64,000 nucleotides of DNA from Lyophyllum atratum (GCA_014905825.1 JACGCN010000010.1:806001-870000); one strand, 5' to 3'; shown: positions 32,037 through 42,898, counted from the stretch's first letter. Notes: a model not told the origin generated them from the letters alone. A program made the numbers and translations.

Positions 32037-33890
32037 CTACAAAGGAATGTTGGTCCTCTCGTAGCTGAGGTAACCAGTTTTTTCGGGGGGTGGCCTGCAC
32101 AAAAGAATGTCGTTCCAGTTAGGCTGGGGCTGGGTCGCGTTTCCACACTTGTCGACCGTGGAATGGCGGAAGCCAAGTAAAAACATGGCGGCGATGAGCT
32201 TGAGTTCCACCTTGGCCAGTCTCGTACCGAGGCACAACGTCTTGCCTAAAGGACGAGATTATATGATCATCAGTGTCAGCGTTCACAGGTAATTGGAGTT
32301 CGCCGACTTACCTCCTCCCCAGCCAACATACGCAAAGGGGCTATGCTTGACCTCTGATCTGCCAGGGTTGAACGCCCATGGGTCGGGATAGAGTGCCGGG
32401 TCGAGGTGGACGTCGCTAAACGGGTAAACAACATAGGCGCCTGTAGGGATCATTTTACCGTCGATGTAGACCGGAGGGCCGAGATTGCGCCTCATAGCTG
32501 TGTGAGGTTGAGCCACGCGGGTCGTTTCTTTGATGATGGCGTCTAGGACGGGGGTCTCAGACTCCCAGACCTCGAGTGGAATTGTGGCGAGTTGTGAAGA
32601 CAGTGATTCCGATGAAGACCCAAGCTTCATGTCGGGATTAGATGCTCGGAGCAGAAACTCGACCTCTGCTACTGCTTTTGCGCGCCATTCCGGATGACCG
32701 CCGAGGAAAGTCATCATCCATGAGGCTGTGGTCCCAGTTGCTCGTGCGCCAGCGATCAGGAGTCCCATGATGAACTAGAAGCACAGGAAAATGTCAGCTG
32801 GGTGCACAGCGAGGAATGATATCTTACTAACCCCAACAATGACAAGTTTCTCGTCTCCAGAGTCAAGAAGCATCTGTAAAGTATCGTTGCGAGATATTCC
32901 GCTTTGTTCGCGGGCGCGGATAGCTTTAGACACGATCTCGTAAATTTCCTTTGTCGCCCAAAGCTTCTTGATCATGGCAGGGGTGGGAAGCCAAGGGACA
33001 AGGACGGTCGCTGGGGTGGTGCCGTTGTCGAGCGTGTCGTACAAAGTCTTCAGTCGTCCCACGATTGCCGGGTCGTCCGATATCTCAGAGCAGGACAGAC
33101 TCCGGAGAGTGGTCTGGAATAGAAGCTACAGAAGTTGATGAGCCATGGGATATGGGATGATGTTGCAGGCGTTAACCTACCGTGTATATGCTATCGAAGG
33201 GGTCGAATTTGCCGGACGTTCCCCAAGTCTCCATTATCCTCCGAGAATCATCCAGGATCAACGGTATAACTGCAAAGTATCAGCACAATTTAACAAGTCA
33301 GAGGTGGACGAAGGGACGTACGGTCATTGAGCGGCGCGTTTCGTTGAACGGCACCCAGGCGCCTGTGGATCATGGCAATTCGTCGGGGCTCTAAGTTAGA
33401 TGTTACTCCTCGGACCATAGGTATCTGGGTAAAGTTAAGAAACTGATATAATTCAAATTAGACTTGACTGACCGCGCCTGAAAGGATTTTAAATCCTTCT
33501 GTCAAGTCGAGACCTTTGGCGGTAAAAAATGTTTGTCTCGCGCTCTCCCCGGAGACGACAACGACCGTGTTCTATATCCAGCGCAGAATTAATCATCAGC
33601 ATTCCAAATACGTGCACTACACTTACCCGCAACAATTGGAATTTAAATACGGACTGGCCAGTGGCATGAAAGCCCCAGTTTAAAAAATCGTATCTCCGCC
33701 GGAAGAATGGCAGAATCGTAAATATAGAGTAGCAAGGAAGCGATGTTGGAGCATCGGCCTCGTCCGCTTGCAATGAGGAAGTAATGAGGGCGATAGCCAG
33801 GAATATTACGACACCGAAGGTGAACTGGGTTGCAAAGCCCGCGGAGAGGAAGGCGTTGGCCGCAGATTGGAGGCCAACAGAGTAGGGCAT
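32037..33890 (-). CDS. cytochrome P450 monooxygenase
   Basis: Exons 33627-33890, 33473-33571, 33322-33424, 33181-33269, 32832-33125, 32312-32774 and 32037-32245 give 506 residues, the normal P450 size. An N-terminal hydrophobic helix (FGVVIFLAIALITSS) would anchor it in the ER. The oxygen-binding I-helix motif is AGARATGTTASW, the K-helix motif is KETTR (ExxR), and the heme loop is FAYVGWGGGKTLCLG with the Cys thiolate ligand, split by the last intron. The substrate cannot be told. The open frame continues upstream only from a TTG; the first ATG (33888-33890) precedes the membrane helix, so I start there. Confidence 0.92.
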
Positions 33891-35059
33891 GGCGAGTAGG
33901 TTTGAAGCGTGGAGTAGGGAGGTGCCCGAAGGGAGAGAAACGGAGGAAGGGAGGAAGGGCAATACTTTGGTTGGTCGATGACATAGGAGCTCTCAAGTGA
34001 AGCCTTTATAGCAAACGGCGTCAACATCCTGTGCCCCGCAGTTCCAAATATCTACAGATTCGCGTTAGCGGATAATAAAATTCTAAACGCAAGTCATTGT
34101 GACAAAAGCGGAAGAAGTATAGCAAGATCGGGGCCCGAGGGTGACAACGTTTTCTGAGATCTGGGAACGGCATTGCAAGGTGATCCAAATGAGAGGTATG
34201 ACCGGCACCGAAAACGAATCGCCGTCACGGACGAATCCGACATGGCTTCAAGTGGCGTGCACATCGATCACACGTGGAAAACCGTCGTCAACCCCTCGAA
34301 ATCCTCGATCGCCCAAAGAACCGCATAACGCAGAGCACGCACTGGTTTCAAGAAACAGCACTTGTGCCGTCGATTCTGGCCGGGATCACCTGTCTGCTTC
34401 TTGGTATCTGGGGTTCTGCAGATGACGGATCGGTTGGAACCATACCATATCTTCTTTGAGCGGGATTTGGGATTCGCGATTTCATGATCATATGGATGCC
34501 GACTCGGATTCGCAGGCGACAGTACGTGAAGGGTTCTGTCAGCTCAAAGATTCAACGATGCGACAAATCGGCTTCCGTCAAGTCTCCCTTATACAGTTGT
34601 CGCGGTGATAAGTTGTCACTTTGGAGCTGAAGTGGCTTGACAGATCTATGGCGCTTGATTGAGCCCGTAACGTTTCGACCTAACAGGTCGCGCCGCAGGG
34701 GCATCATGCGCCTCCTGAACGGTTCCGAGGATCCCACGTTGCATCGATCCTTTGTAATCTACTTCGTGAATTTGGACTGGACGGACACACCAAGGAGATA
34801 TGAGAGCGGGGATCTCTAATCTTGACAAACGTTTGGTAACGGGAACGAAATTAAAGACCGGACTCTATGACTATGGCCAGACTCCTGGAGCCGGAAAAAT
34901 GATAGACTGATACTCTATTTCAGCATCAAATACTCGACAGGCGGACGACAACAGTAACATACTTTATCGCCTCACCCAACAGCTCCACCATTATTGGGGA
35001 GAGGAGTCATCGGCTAGATACCAGTTTGGCGATAGATGAAGGGCGGACGGTGTGGCCGG
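33891..35059. other. intergenic, no gene seen
   Basis: This is the promoter side of the P450 gene and the 3' flank of the PAQR gene. Several frames of 60-90 codons occur, none convincing. Confidence 0.4.
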
Positions 35060-36371
35060 CTAACAGAGCGGAGGTAGCGAGAGCCTATAATTGAGAGCTT
35101 TCAAAGCGCCGTAGTAGTGCGCCAGCGCCGCCAGCACGACGCAAAAGTGGAATATTTGATGCGACGCGAGGAAGTAATCAAACCGACCTGGCGCCAAACG
35201 CTCTGGAATGCGATTTGCACTAGAAAAAGTTTAGGTGAGTTAAATTTGAACTTTCCTTCTTGAGAAGACGGAAATGATGGAAAGATGGGGAACGAGGTAT
35301 ACAGAACGCAACATACTAAAGCAACGCGCCGATAATGTAAAGACCGCCTGAAGCCAACAGCCACCCAAATCCCATCTCCGAGAGAAGATGAGCAGATCCA
35401 TGCGTCGAGAGCAGGTGGGACACAGGCAGGACCGCACACAATCCAAGGCCTATGAACACGGCTGTTCGTGCCCCTCGATGCGTAGGCTTGGCATATTCTG
35501 GGTGGAGGACTATATATGCAGCTCCTGTTCATTGTCGTAAGTGAGTGGGTGCGATCATGATCTGGCTCTCGACGTGTTGATCATGATCGTTCACTCACCG
35601 AAGCCAACAAGGGTGAATGACAGGATATAGAACAGTCGCAAGTAGGCCTGGCAATGGAAACCGTAGTAAAGGCTTGGATAGAAGGATCCCACAGTGAGAA
35701 TGACTATTCCAGAATAATCCAATGCATGACACGAGGAAGAGACCTGCAGAGTGCAGTGCGAATAGAATTGAGTTATTTTGGAATGCACGGTCACATGCGT
35801 GTATCAAACCTTTTCCGAATGGCAAGTCGCCGTGTGGTAGAAGGCACTAGCCGAGAGGCAAAACACTGCGGAACACAGGAAGACACTGAATACAGCGGTG
35901 TCTATCCAAGTTGCACCCAAGTGTTGTTGGGAATTGAAGTCCACTAGAAGGTAAATGAACAAAACAGCACCCCAAAGATGGCTGTGGATATTGACTACGG
36001 TTTCGAATTTGAATGAGTTAGAATTGAGAGCTAAAAAAAAGGGGATGTTGTACTTGTTTCGTTATGCAGGTCTCATGGGCGAACCTGTCAAGATAAAATA
36101 CGTCGGCGAGGAGTACGAGAACTAACATGCGTAGACCGAGGTAAAACATCCTCGCCAGTGGTTCTGGGCCCTGCTCTGTATTTAGAGGCAGTATAACTTC
36201 AAAAAGAGAGGTCGCTTACCGTCTGTAACCGGATATAATGTGTTCGTTGTCTCTTTGCCATGCTGGAAGCTCTGACCAAGTCAATGTCCGTGATGATTTC
36301 GTCCGTGTCCGCGGCTTCTCCAGTTTCGAGGATTTCTTTGCCAAATCGCGGTGGCGAACAGTCGAAACCAT
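35060..36371 (-). CDS. PAQR/IZH-family seven-membrane-span protein (ADIPOR-like)
   Basis: Exons 36220-36371, 36127-36170, 36054-36071, 35810-35994, 35599-35743, 35317-35524 and 35060-35219 give 303 residues. After a basic N-terminus comes [22 protein letters not shown], the hallmark of the family. The third exon is only 18 nt and codes YLHNET, the conserved stretch before [12 protein letters not shown]. The metal-site residues appear as [14 protein letters not shown] in the second helix region and [18 protein letters not shown] near the C-terminus. Seven hydrophobic helices can be counted. Members include adiponectin receptors and yeast Izh proteins (zinc and sterol homeostasis, ceramidase-like). 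The splice model rests on frame and family conservation. Confidence 0.92.
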
Positions 36372-36578
36372 AATCTACGATCGGAACGCCGCCAATTCCT
36401 GCGTAGTCAAGAGTGCTGCGAGTTGTAGAAAGCAAAAGTAAAAGCAAAAGCCGCTGGGAAGCATCATGATCTTAGCCAGTTTTGCCGAGTTGTCACGTGA
36501 TTCTGTTTCCATCACTGCCGCAGTGGTCTCGACCACACCACTGCAACCAGGCCAACCTTCTCAGGTATTACCTTCCTA

Positions 36579-36693
36579 TGGCAACAGGGACTGACCAGCT
36601 CCCTAACCGACGTGCCGAGCCGTAATTTGAGCTCCGCCATCAACCAAACAAAATCTAGGACTCAGGACCCCGGATGTATCAATCTAATCTCTG
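36579..36693 (+). repeat. left terminal inverted repeat
   Basis: Pairs with 39541-39654. About seven substitutions and one gap separate the two. Confidence 0.85.
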
Positions 36694-37074
36694 CTGATCA
36701 GTCAGCCATCCCGGCCCATTCAATCGCTCAGTCAGCTACTTGAAATTTATTTTGTATTTATTGCTCCTCACAATGACATCCTGTTGCGTCTGCTCATCTC
36801 ATCTGCTTCTGCCATGCCTGAATTTGGTGAAGGAGTCCTTGATGGTTTTCAAATCCAACATTTTCTAGAGGAAACTCCGGCAGAAGATCTCATTCTAGAG
36901 GCTGTCTGGGGTGAAGCCACATCAAAGGAGAAGGGAAATCACCCACCGGGTTCTTTGGCTACTGAAGGACATGTATACCCTGTTCCTTCCTCAACTATGG
37001 TCTAACGGGGCCTTTTCCCTCCTAAATACCACTCCCTAGAAAATGTTCCAATCTCAAATCACAAGCTCCAACTT

Positions 37075-37753
37075 GTCGTGATGGTTCAGTTATCACCTCG
37101 CAACGTTATTTTGAAGTTCCGGGATGGAAATGGCGAGGATTACTGGACTCAGGTATGTCACACATTCTATCAATGCATCTGATTCACTAATTCTTGTAAA
37201 CCCTCAACTTTAGATTCAGATGTACGCTTTTTAACACGATAGCATTTTGGCCGCTCGAGTCAAACAGACTCGACTCGCGAATCGTCGTCAGCAGATCTCT
37301 CCTTTCGAGGAAGGGAATCTTGTCTATCTCTCCACAAAGAACCTTAGTTTCCAAAGGGACTAGTACGCAAGCTTATCCCGAAATACATGGGACCATACCC
37401 GATCACCAAGAGCTTCGGGAACAACTCATTCCGGGTTGGAATTCCCTCTACCAGGTTGGAATTCCCTCTACCAATGCGACAACGCGGAATCCACCACGTT
37501 TTCCACGCGTCCCTCCTCCGTATCCATAAATATCCATAAACCTAATGATGACCGGCTGTTCCCCGGTCTCGACAGTCAGATCGTGGAATCGACTGAGAGC
37601 GAAAACAATGGGCTGCTGACAAGATCGTGGCGGGGGACCAAAACTAACACGATGTTGGAGGTGGTGTGGAAAGCCAGTGATAAGACCTGGATGACTCATT
37701 CCCAGGTGGTCGAGCTCCACCTGCTGGAGCCGTATCTCGACGCCCTCAATTAG
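37075..37753 (+). pseudogene. decayed Ty3/Gypsy integrase C-terminus remnant
   Basis: Fragments in different frames match the end of a Gypsy Pol: QISPFEEGNLVYLSTKNLSF, then YMGPYPITKSFG (the GPY region), GIHHVFHASLLRIH, NDDRLFPG, and a chromo-like end VVWKASDKTWMTHSQV. An in-frame stop after the first fragment, further frame changes, and an exact 18-bp tandem duplication at about 37435-37470 (gttggaattccctctacc plus ag) break it. It is unrelated in sequence to the intact element at 15-24 kb and is much older. Confidence 0.75.
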
Positions 37754-37959
37754 AGACTATATCCAAGCTGGTGAGCATTACCTCTCATTAAAATTGATCA
37801 GGTCATCCTTCCATCCCCTTCCTCACCCTTCATCACTGTCTCGTCACTCTCCCTCTATGGCATGGGTCCTCCGAACCACAACAAAACCCCTCAACACCCT
37901 CATCTTTCCATAGACCCAGAGTCTAAATGCATTATTATCAAACACGCCAAAACGGGAAA

Positions 37960-38690
37960 CAAGTAAGAGATCTACCCTAGCTCGCTTTGCCAAGTTCAAC
38001 GAAGCTGTCCATGCCAATGAGGACTTCCAATTGATCTTCCCACTCGGATATCCCGAGTTCGCAGAATACATCAACTCGGACAATTTCTTATACAAGGTCT
38101 GCGAGTTCAACTACCAGAGTAATAAATGGAGTATACCTCATACCACCATGCCATCCCACATTCTTCCCACATCCTTCATCGACTCCCGAATTCTGTCTTA
38201 GCTGTGACATCGACAAACGGGCGGCGTTTCAAGACGTGGTACAGGCATTGCGCCGCTCTCTGCAAGTCCTTCCAGTACTTCCAGTACCATCATAGGAAGG
38301 AGGAGAATCAGCACCAACAGTAGCAGCAGCGCCAGAATAACGGACGGAAGTGTCAGTACCAGGACAAGTGCGACCAGTTTCTCTCCGACGCGTACACGAG
38401 GAACAGTTCTACCAGCAGCCGGCCAAGCGTCACCATAATGTAACGGCTGGACCGTCTCGCGCATCGTCAAAACCAGCTCCCTCTGTCGCGGCCGCTCCCA
38501 GCGGTTCTAAGGACCGAGCCCCTACTCCCCTCAGTCCGAATGTCAGAGTCTCCATGAGGCTCCGAAGGTGGGGTCGGATCCTAAGGGCAAGGGGAAGGAA
38601 AAGGAGTCCTCGGAGTCGGACTCTCAGAATATGGAGCAGTCTTTCTTGTTGCTTCTTAACCACTCAATAACCTTTTCGACACTTATCTCA
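37960..38690 (+). pseudogene. coding-like debris, possibly Gag-related
   Basis: Fragments such as LARFAKFNEAVHANEDFQL and SDPKGKGKEKESSESDSQN have protein-like composition, but no continuous gene can be built: stops and frame changes interrupt. The position next to the Gypsy tail suggests retroelement origin. This is an inference; I do not recognise a domain. Confidence 0.35.
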
Positions 38691-39049
38691 ATTATTCTTT
38701 CAATTTAGATCATCAGTTCACAAAAGTTCTACACCACATCCGGAACACGTTCCTCTTCCCTACCCCCCTACTTATATCAATTCTTTAGTCATTCCTCGAC
38801 TCTGCCTGGAGGGCGTATGTAGCCCGACTGTGACTGTGACGCTCACTTTACCCACTCTGCGACCGGGCTCTCTCGTATATAAAGGACTGCTTTACTATAT
38901 GATAGCCAGTTTTGCGAATACAGGCCTTACACCAGTTCTTACCTGTGAGACTACTCTCTTGTGCTGTGATGGTTTCGGTCACCCTCCCATCACATTTTGG
39001 GTCAATTTGTTATCATCCGCTATATTCACTGATCTGGCTTTCCAGGTCT

Positions 39050-39540
39050 ACACTTCTAAAGATTTCCAAGTTTTTTAAAGTCTGATCTTGGGAATAGGAC
39101 CTGTAGGCATATGCCAGCCAGCTTGCCAAAGGATATTCATTTGAAAACCACCCATTTGAAGTTATAGGTAGGACAATAGGAGAATGACCACTTTTGGGCA
39201 TCAGACATTGTATGCCTTTCCAAGTCTACACTATTCCTAGTTTTTTAAAGTCTGAGCTTGGGAATAGAACGAGTAGGCATATGCCAGCTACCTTGCCAAA
39301 GCATATTCATTTAAAAACCACCCATTTGAAGTTATGGGTGGGACAATAGGAGAATAACCACATTTGGGCATCAGACGGTGTATGCCTTCCAAGTCTACAC
39401 CATTCCCAGTTTTTTAAAGTCTGAGCTTGGGAATAGAACCAGTAGGCATATGCCAGCTACCTTGCCAAAGGATATTCATTCAAAAATCACCCATTTGAAG
39501 TTATAGGTGGGACGATGGGAGAATGACCGCTTTTGGGCAT
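39050..39540. repeat. three tandem repeats of about 170 bp
   Basis: Equivalent points (gttttttaaagtctga) fall at 39070, 39240 and 39409, spacing 170 and 169. The units share gcatatgccagc, caaaggatattcatt and cacccatttgaagtta. They end flush against the right terminal inverted repeat. No ORF is conserved. Confidence 0.88.
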
Positions 39541-39654
39541 CAGAGATTAGATTGATACATCTGGGGTCCTGAGTCGTGGATTTGTTTGGTTGATGGCGGA
39601 GCTCAAATTACGGCTTCGACCGTCGGTTAGGGAGCTGGTCAGTCCCTGTTGCCA
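39541..39654 (-). repeat. right terminal inverted repeat
   Basis: Inverted copy of 36579-36693. It ends about 100 bp from the start codon of FYV10. Confidence 0.85.
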
Positions 39655-39754
39655 GTCAAGACCTCATCAATTTATCCTTCTCCCAGAGGTCTCCGAACTC
39701 TCAATAGATCTGTTGGCTGGCTCAGAGCAATCGTGATAGGCCCCTGCGCTGACG

Positions 39755-41306
39755 ATGTCAACTAAATTGAATGTTGAGGGTGTCTTGCTCTTTGAGCAAC
39801 CTTTCGCTCGCGTACGCTCATAGCTTTAATATTCGAACATGAACTTAGCTATTAATTTGAATGCTAGGTTCCTTACGAAAACTATCGCAAAGTATTTCGT
39901 ACTTCGCAAAAGAATGTCGAACGTGAACTGGGAGCAGTCCAGAGTACCGCTGCTGACCTCGCGAATCGTGGAGCGAGTGGTAGTCTCGAGAAGACGGAGG
40001 CCTTGAATTCGATTGAGAGAATGATCGGGAGAGTGGAGAGCCTGAAACGCAAGGTATGTAACTGCCACACGCATACGCAGTCGATGCTTACCGCTGTACT
40101 GGCAGCTTTCAGATCTCCAGGAGACAGTAGGCAAGCCGACTCAGGATGTAATGCGCGAACGTTTGCATCATCTTGCTACGGTGGAGACGCTAGGGGCTGC
40201 GAACGCACCTGAATACAACCGATGGGCAGACACAAGACTAGATCGGTGGCTCGTCGATTGGTGTCTAAGGTCTGGCATGGAGAAGACTGCCAGGCAAATT
40301 GCGAAGGAGAGGGATATTGAGGTGCGCTGACTGGATACCGAACTCTAAGTACGCCCTCGAGTAACCTGCATTTTACAGACTCTTGTGGATATAGACCTCT
40401 TCAAGGACATACGGCGAATAGAAGATGCACTTTCTGGGAACAGTTGTACCGAAGCACTGGCGTGGTGTAATGAGAATAAAGTTGCGCTTCGGAAGATTAA
40501 GGTATGTTTATATCTCTTCCTCAATATAATGATGGCCGACACACATACTTCGCAGAGCACGCTTGAATTTGAACTTCGCCTTCAAGAATACATCGAGCTG
40601 TCAAGAGCGGCTAAATACCAGGAGGCTATCGCGTATTCGAAAAAGTACCTGATCGCGTGGCAAGAGACGCACCTATCCCAGATCCAGACTGCTGCGGCGC
40701 TATTGGCCCTCCCGCCCGAGAAAGCGTTTGGGCCGTACAAAGTAAGTTCTTTTTGGTATTTACAAAGCAATCATTCACCATATGTCCATAGCGGTTGTAT
40801 GATCCCTCGCGCTGGAACAATCTCATACATTCGTTCCGGATAGCAATATACACGCTGAACACCCTTCCCACCGAGCCCCTCCTGCATCTTGCGCTTTATG
40901 CTGGCCTAGCATCCCTCAAACTTCCGGTATGCTACGACTCAGCAACCAAGAACGTCGATTGTCCCGTGTGCGATGGTGAAGCAGGTTCCGGGACTCAAGG
41001 ATTAGGCATGGGTAAACTTGCAGAGGAGGTGCCTTTCAGTCATCACGCAAACTCGACCATTGTGTGCCAAATAAGTGGGAAAATCATGGATGAGGATAAC
41101 ATGCCCATGGCGTTTCCCGACGGTAATGTATACTCAAGAGAGGTCAGCTCGCTTTCCTTGCCACTTCTATCAAAATCTTATACCAAGATATGAACTTTAT
41201 CCAGGCATTAGAAGAAATGGCGGTGAAGAATGGTGGGATTGTCACTTGTCCGCGGTCGGGCGCGAGCTGTCCACAATCTGCCTTGAGAAAAGTTTTTATC
41301 TCCTAA
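39755..41306 (+). CDS. FYV10: GID/CTLH E3 ligase subunit FYV10 (Gid9/MAEA)
   Basis: Exons 39755-39811, 39868-40053, 40106-40321, 40379-40501, 40556-40741, 40792-41142 and 41205-41306, all in phase 0, give 406 residues. A LisH segment (NRWADTRLDRWLVDWCLRSGMEKTA) is followed by CTLH (IETLVDIDLFKDIRRIEDAL) and CRA regions (ELRLQEYIELSRAAKYQEAIAYSKKYL), then the degenerate RING of the Gid type (STIVCQISGKIMDEDNMP...NGGIVTCPRSG) and the typical end SALRKVFIS. In yeast the GID ligase ubiquitinates gluconeogenic enzymes after glucose is restored; Gid9 pairs with Gid2 through the RING domains. The first exon is close to the inverted-repeat element. Confidence 0.95.
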
Positions 41307-41421
41307 GTTCTCGGTACTACATGTTGTACAATAGTGTAGCTTTTTTATGTATACTAAACGAAACTTGATGTCCTGACCTGACACAATGTCCAAGAGTCTC
41401 CAAGAGTGGAAGGTCTTTCTG

Positions 41422-41505
41422 ACATTTTCATGACATGAATGACGTGACATCATACATGTTTTTACATTTTCATGACATGAATGACGTGACATCATACATG
41501 TTTTT
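41422..41505. repeat. exact 42-bp tandem duplication
   Basis: The unit at 41422-41463 is repeated without change at 41464-41505. It contains the near-palindrome cattttcatgacatgaatg. The repeat lies just outside the TTAA-flanked element. Confidence 0.9.
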
Positions 41506-41532
41506 CCGAAGAAAAAGATGAGTCGATGACTA

Positions 41533-42423
41533 TTAAGGCTCCAACCGTACTGTATCCGTATACGACCAAGGGCCTAGATATACGGATACAGTTATTTAGT
41601 GTGTATATACAGTATATATATGGTTATATGGTATGATGTAGACAGTTGTTATAGGGTCAGATCGAGCCATGCTTTCCGACCGGAACCTTGGGCTCGTTGA
41701 CATCAAATAACCCCGGCCGAATCCATACCTTCGACAACAGATCTTGACTGATTGTCTCGGCCTTCCAGGGGCTGCTGAGATCCGCTGAGATGCAGTGTGT
41801 CGTAATTTTGAGGAGGTGCGCTCGACGGATACAGTTGTTGCTTGTATGGCCAAAAAGTCTCGTAAAACTACCTAAAACTACCTCAAAATTTTGAGCAATT
41901 AATTATTATGCGGAGGACGACCCAAGGACGACCCATCTTCAATCAACCTGGACATGTAAGTTCGAAATTGCTTGCTTATGAAAGGGACATGTTCCCTGCA
42001 TTGTCCAGGGTCTGACCTGACAGTCTAAAAGCCTCTGCTCACAAAGAATGAGACTTGTCACTGAGATGTGTCAGAAGGACGCGCACAACGTGTTACAATT
42101 TTGGAGTAGCTCGCTGTGGACGATCTAAAAATAGGCCAAGCCCGATCCGAGAGGTGTTTTTGGTTACGCCTTGTCCAAAAACAGGCCTCGTTCTCTCGTC
42201 ATTTGCTGACACCTCCTCGATTGCGACCTATCACTGCGAAATCAACCTAGGCCCCAGGAAAGCCACTGATTTACTGTACGGGAAAAATTAACAGTATAAC
42301 CATATGCTATACTGTATATCTACTGTATAGGACAATTTTTCGAACAGGCCTATACATATACGTAAACATATACGGTACCTACTGTATATATATGGTAAAT
42401 AGATAGTACGGTTGGAGCCTTAA
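41533..42423. mobile_element. 883-bp MITE flanked by TTAA
   Basis: The element body (41537-42419) starts GGCTCCAACCGTACT and ends with the exact inverse AGTACGGTTGGAGCC; TTAA lies on both sides (41533-41536 and 42420-42423). TTAA target duplication is the hallmark of piggyBac-type transposons. The interior is AT-rich and non-coding, with a perfect 14-bp-arm hairpin at 41549-41562 and 41579-41592 and many tatacg/gtatat palindromes near both ends. No transposase is present, so it would need one in trans. Confidence 0.8.
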
Positions 42424-42471
42424 TGACTATCGGTACATACTATTACCTGGCGGTCGGTCTGATGAACGATA

Positions 42472-42476
42472 AAAAT
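42472..42476 (-). terminator. Pol III terminator of tRNA-Thr
   Basis: A run of five T on the minus strand three bases beyond the tRNA 3' end. Confidence 0.6.
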
Positions 42477-42479
42477 ATT

Positions 42480-42559
42480 TGCCCACTGACCGGATTGAAC
42501 GATCGACCTCACCATCGCGGTTATACGAGTGGCGCGCTCTACCACTGAGCTAAACGGGC
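42480..42559 (-). tRNA. tRNA-Thr (CGT) with an intron of about 8 nt
   Basis: Acceptor GCCCGTT pairs with AGTGGGC with two G-T pairs; discriminator A. The D loop is TAGCTCAGTGGTAGAGC (A box), the anticodon stem CGCCA/TGGTG, and the loop CTCGTA, giving CGT. The T arm is GATCG-TTCAATC-CGGTC (B box GTTCAATCC). About 8 nt interrupt the loop after position 37. Confidence 0.9.
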
Positions 42560-42898
42560 TGTGACAGAAGTGAACGAGACGAAACCACATTCCGCTTGGT
42601 ATGCGGCCGTCTTAGTATGAGTCACGACTCCGCAGGATCCGCTAGCATCCGCAGCCTCGGTCAACCTTGAACCTTGCGCCACGTCTGACATGCTTAGAAT
42701 CTCAAGTTGCTCCGGGTTGGGCTGATTCCTATCTAACGCCATGGCAGCTCTGTCCTCCCAGGTAAATGTGCCTTCCACGTGCCTAATCTCGTAACTTGAA
42801 TCCTGTGCAAATCTGCCAACTGTCGAGCCTAGTTGCAAATTTCCCTCTTCATTTCCGTCCTCTCGCCAAATTTGGATGTCCTGCACGATACACACCAT
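42539..42898 (-). CDS. possible small ORF running into tRNA-Thr
   Basis: A 119-codon ATG frame (MVCIVQDIQIWREDGNEEG...) of ordinary composition. Its last codons are the first bases of the tRNA gene, which argues against it being a normal gene. No family recognised. Listed because the stretch has no better explanation. Confidence 0.2.
   Translation of the reverse strand: MVCIVQDIQIWREDGNEEGNLQLGSTVGRFAQDSSYEIRHVEGTFTWEDRAAMALDRNQPNPEQLEILSMSDVAQGSRLTEAADASGSCGVVTHTKTAAYQAECGFVSFTSVTARLAQW

Larger units (their letters stand above)
36579..39654. mobile_element. 3.1-kb element bounded by 115-bp terminal inverted repeats
   Basis: The ends 36579-36693 and 39541-39654 are inverted copies, about 93 percent identical with one 1-bp indel, both beginning TGGCAACAGGGACTGACC. 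Inside are a decayed Gypsy tail, coding-like debris and, against the right end, three 170-bp tandem repeats. No transposase is recognisable and I see no target-site duplication (flanks ccttccta and gtcaagac). It may be a non-autonomous DNA transposon that captured other repeats, or a pair of inverted solo copies of one repeat. Confidence 0.7.

Noticed and set aside
33891..33962. Longer P450 N-terminus from a TTG codon
   Set aside because: No ATG in that extension; the ATG at 33890 already precedes the membrane anchor.
34141..34830. Several 60-94-codon ORFs upstream of the P450 gene
   Set aside because: Overlapping on both strands, no common splice sites, no domains.
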